Below are positions 61,541 to 64,000 of a DNA stretch of 64,000 nt, one piece after another. Each line of letters opens with the position of its first letter. The stretch's first letter is position 1. This DNA comes from Sporosarcina cascadiensis (GTDB taxonomy: Bacteria; Bacillota; Bacilli; Bacillales_A; Planococcaceae): positions 1 to 64,000 of the forward strand of contig NZ_WHVV01000003.1 in NCBI RefSeq assembly GCF_009650995.1, written 5' to 3'. The notes beneath the pieces were generated by a model. The model did no database searches, was not told where the DNA came from, and saw nothing but the letters and a program-made list of their open reading frames with translations. The position numbers were made by a program, and so were the translations under genes.

Positions 61541-62193
61541 CTATTAAACCGATTACCACGTTATTATTTGATTTTGACGGAACACTTGGCGATACAAATG
61601 AATTGATTATTGCTACTTTCCGTCATGTGCTGGAAGAACATTTTCCCGGTCGTTTTCAGCGTGAAGACATATTGGCTTTTATCGGGCCGTCGCTGAGAGA
61701 TACTTTTTCATCCATTGAACCTGTGATGACAGACCAGTTGATCCAGGAATACCGGGCATGGAATCTTGCCAATCATGACGCTTATGTAACAGAATTTGAC
61801 GGCGTTTCGGATACACTGCACAAGCTGCATGCAAAAGGTTTGAAAATGGCGGTCGTTTCTACGAAAAAGCGTGACATGGTGGAAAGAGGGCTGCGTCTGA
61901 TCGGAATCGAATCCTATTTTGAAACGGTGATCGGTCTGGATGACGTGACCAATGAAAAACCGAATCCTGAGCCGCTTTTATTGGCATTGGAACGACTGAA
62001 TCGTTCGCCTGAAGAAGCGCTGATGATTGGAGATAACTTCCACGACATCCTAGGCGGTCAAAACGCAGGAGTCCGCACGGCAGCTGTTGCCTGGGCGCTT
62101 AAAGGAGAAGAATACTTGCAGACGTTTAAACCGGATTATATGCTGCATCACATGACCGATTTGTTTACACTGATCGATGGAGAGCGGCCGTGA
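61537..62193 (+). CDS. ppaX: Pyrophosphatase PpaX
   Basis: A 218-residue HAD hydrolase that removes the pyrophosphate made by HPr phosphorylase. FDFDGTLGDTNE holds the nucleophile and acid Asp, VSTKKRDMVERGL is motif II, EKPNPEPLLLAL is the Lys region and GDNFHDILGGQNAG is motif IV. The start is TTG 61537 with AAGGAGGAG upstream. It overlaps the yvoD stop by 4 nt. Confidence 0.94.
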   Translation: MTIKPITTLLFDFDGTLGDTNELIIATFRHVLEEHFPGRFQREDILAFIGPSLRDTFSSIEPVMTDQLIQEYRAWNLANHDAYVTEFDGVSDTLHKLHAKGLKMAVVSTKKRDMVERGLRLIGIESYFETVIGLDDVTNEKPNPEPLLLALERLNRSPEEALMIGDNFHDILGGQNAGVRTAAVAWALKGEEYLQTFKPDYMLHHMTDLFTLIDGERP

Positions 62194-62711
62194 GACGCAC
62201 GGAGCGCTACGCTTCTAAAGGCGAAGCAAATTCACTTTGGCATATTTACCGGACTGTTTCGATTTTCAAAGTAGCGAAGAACTTCATTGTGATCCAGATC
62301 GCACGGTATACTCCGTTTGTTTCATGGAAGAATATACTGTATCGGCTATTTTTGCGAATGAAGGTGGGCAGACAGACAGCGTTTGCTTTAATGGTGGTGC
62401 CGGATGTCATGTTTCCTGAGCGTATTACGGTCGGAAATAATTCGATCATCGGTTTCAACACCACGATTCTTGCCCACGAGTATTTAATCGATGAATACCG
62501 CATTGGCGATGTGGAGATCGGCAACGAAGTGTTAATTGGCGCAAATACCACGATTTTACCCGGTGTGAAAATAGGGGACGGCGCAATTGTCTCCGCCGCT
62601 TCACTGGTTAATATGGATATTCCTGCCGGCTGTTTTGCAGGCGGGAATCCAGTGCGGATCATTTATACAGCAGAAGAGATGAAAGCACGGGCTGCACGCA
62701 GTGACAAATGA
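62190..62711 (+). CDS. yvoF: Acyltransferase with left-handed beta-helix (YvoF)
   Basis: The 173-residue protein has the hexapeptide-repeat fold of acetyltransferases: VGNNSIIGFNTTILAHEY, then IGNEVLIGANTTILPGVKIG and GAIVSAASLVNMDIPAG. The N-terminal part is helical and specific to the family. It may move an acetyl group to a sugar or xenobiotic. The GTG start overlaps the ppaX stop (GTGA). It closes the operon. Confidence 0.88.
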   Translation: MRRTERYASKGEANSLWHIYRTVSIFKVAKNFIVIQIARYTPFVSWKNILYRLFLRMKVGRQTAFALMVVPDVMFPERITVGNNSIIGFNTTILAHEYLIDEYRIGDVEIGNEVLIGANTTILPGVKIGDGAIVSAASLVNMDIPAGCFAGGNPVRIIYTAEEMKARAARSDK

Positions 62712-62801
62712 ATGACGGGCAGGTTAGATGTGCTATAATAGAGGGTAGATTGCAAAGAGGGACGTTATATGCGTTCCTCTTACTTTTTCGGAGGAGTTCG
62801 A

Positions 62802-64000
62802 TTGGAAAAAAAACGAAGGTTTAACAAGAATAAGATTGTTTCATTTTTGCCTGACGGTGATTTTTATCGCAAGCGCGCGATGCAGGCGATGCAGCGCGAG
62901 CAATTTTCAGACGCAGAAAAGTATTATAAACGTGCTTTGGAGCTGAATCCTGATGATGCGCTTACGCATATGGAATATGGCGTATTCATCATGGAAGTCG
63001 GTCGTTTTGAAGATGCCTACGAATTATTGAAGAAGGCGGATGAATTAGACCCGGATAACGAAGAGACAACTTTCTATCTGGCGGAAGTTCATGCCCACCT
63101 CGGCTTGCTGCGCGAAGCGAAACAATATGCATTGAAATATATCGGGCTTTCTCCCGGCGGACTGTTCATGGAAGAATCACACGAGATCATTGAATTTGCA
63201 GATCAGGAAGAGACCTATCTCGAAGACGGTGAGCTGCCGGACGCCGAGGTACTTTTCATTCAGGAAAAGGCCCGTAAAATAATGGAAGAAGGCAATTTTG
63301 AGCAGGCGATTGAAGTACTCGAAAATCTGCTCGCTGATTACCCGAAAAACTGGGCGGTCCATAATAACTTGGCGCTGGCTTATTTCTATATTGGTGAAGA
63401 AGCCCGTGCAGAAAAAATACTCTATGACGTGCTTCAAGAAGAAAAAGGAAATATTCATGCGCTGTGTAATTTAGCTGTGTTTTTTTATTATGGACGGGAC
63501 GAAGAGCGGTTGACAAGCATGATGGATCTGCTCGCGAAGATCAAACCATATCAGGTGGAGCACCGATACAAGCTAGGTGCTACGTTTGCGCTGACAGGCC
63601 GGTATGAAGAAGCGTATCATTGGTTGCGCAGTCTTCAGAAACGCGGCTTCCAGGGCGATGTAGGTTATTATTTCTGGCTTTCGAATGCCGCTTATTTTAC
63701 GGGACATCGACAAGTGGCGGAGCAGGCTTACGATAAATTGCTTCAAATGGATCCTTCAAAAGAAGGGTTCGAGCCTTGGAAATCAATAGAGGACCAGCTG
63801 AATCCTGATGCGTATGAAGAGGATGTTCCTTTTTTAATTGAAAAGATATCGAATCCGTACAGCAGTGAGCGGATGTTCGGCTTGTATTTACTTGGCAAGT
63901 CTTCGCATCTGCAGGAAATCCTGTCACATCCGGGATATATAAACGTGGAAGATCTCAGTTCATCAGAGCAGTTATTTTTAGCGCATAGTCTGGATTATGA
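62802..64000 (+). CDS. TPR-repeat protein (YvcD-like), partial at the window end
   Basis: The frame is open from TTG 62802 to the last base of the window (about 399 residues visible). It carries several tetratricopeptide repeats, such as EKYYKRALELNPDDALTHMEY and EQAIEVLENLLADYPKNWAV, and no signal peptide. In B. subtilis the similar YvcD lies before trxB. GGAGGAG precedes the TTG by 6 nt. An in-frame ATG at 62769 (after AGAGGG) is the alternative and would add 11 residues. TPR proteins bind partner proteins; the partner is unknown. Confidence 0.8.
   Translation, partial: MEKKRRFNKNKIVSFLPDGDFYRKRAMQAMQREQFSDAEKYYKRALELNPDDALTHMEYGVFIMEVGRFEDAYELLKKADELDPDNEETTFYLAEVHAHLGLLREAKQYALKYIGLSPGGLFMEESHEIIEFADQEETYLEDGELPDAEVLFIQEKARKIMEEGNFEQAIEVLENLLADYPKNWAVHNNLALAYFYIGEEARAEKILYDVLQEEKGNIHALCNLAVFFYYGRDEERLTSMMDLLAKIKPYQVEHRYKLGATFALTGRYEEAYHWLRSLQKRGFQGDVGYYFWLSNAAYFTGHRQVAEQAYDKLLQMDPSKEGFEPWKSIEDQLNPDAYEEDVPFLIEKISNPYSSERMFGLYLLGKSSHLQEILSHPGYINVEDLSSSEQLFLAHSLDY

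Overview
The window looks like a low-GC Gram-positive, spore-forming member of the Bacillales, most likely the Planococcaceae (a Sporosarcina-like organism). This is inferred from gene order and protein similarity, not from a database search. It opens with the last ~72 nt of a 23S rRNA gene, a 5S rRNA gene and a block of 16 tRNA genes that ends in a strong terminator at about 2.22 kb.

From 2.2 to 18.3 kb lies an AT-rich accessory region. Directly behind tRNA-Leu is a decayed tyrosine integrase. Next come a fragment of a transposition-type AAA ATPase and a decayed carbonic anhydrase, so the tRNA end looks like an old island insertion site. Intact cargo follows: an isochorismatase-fold hydrolase with a divergent Lrp regulator, an MFS exporter with its MarR regulator, and an HxlR regulator divergent from a seven-gene operon. 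That operon (7.6-13.3 kb) has three tandem sirtuins of the SirTM type, whose catalytic His is replaced by Gln or Glu. It also has an HD hydrolase, nicotinate phosphoribosyltransferase, a frameshifted nicotinamidase and a DUF896 protein. It pairs NAD-consuming enzymes with NAD salvage and is the best candidate here for an undescribed system. A quinone/catechol detoxification cluster (mhq-like, 13.5-17.8 kb) follows, with two MhqR-type operators, one broken dioxygenase and a regulator gene broken by a stop codon.

From 18.3 kb onward the window is mostly core genome. It holds queG, trmL, a purine permease, an aldo/keto reductase, a soluble chemoreceptor, a pseudouridine synthase, a thioredoxin/BdbC pair and a CorC-type transporter. 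A stretch then follows the Bacillus subtilis order yheE, yheB, yheA, hemZ, yhaR, yhaQPONM, prsA, hpr, yhaH, hit, ecsAB, with mgsA and small genes inserted. The last part carries uvrBA (under a LexA box), a YvlB-like protein, a cell-wall amidase and the hprK-lgt-yvoD-ppaX-yvoF operon. A TPR gene runs off the end.

Several intergenic regions carry unusual non-coding structure. A 0.6-0.75 kb composite repeat occurs three times (28.3, 44.2 and 56.0 kb) with a partial fourth copy at 57.9 kb. Each full copy has an 88-nt rod-like hairpin whose stem bases covary between copies. Two of them carry the same 62-nt module at different internal positions. Two other regions (34.9-35.1 and 45.0-45.1 kb) are degenerate arrays with a 21-bp period, two helical turns, in which a short motif recurs.
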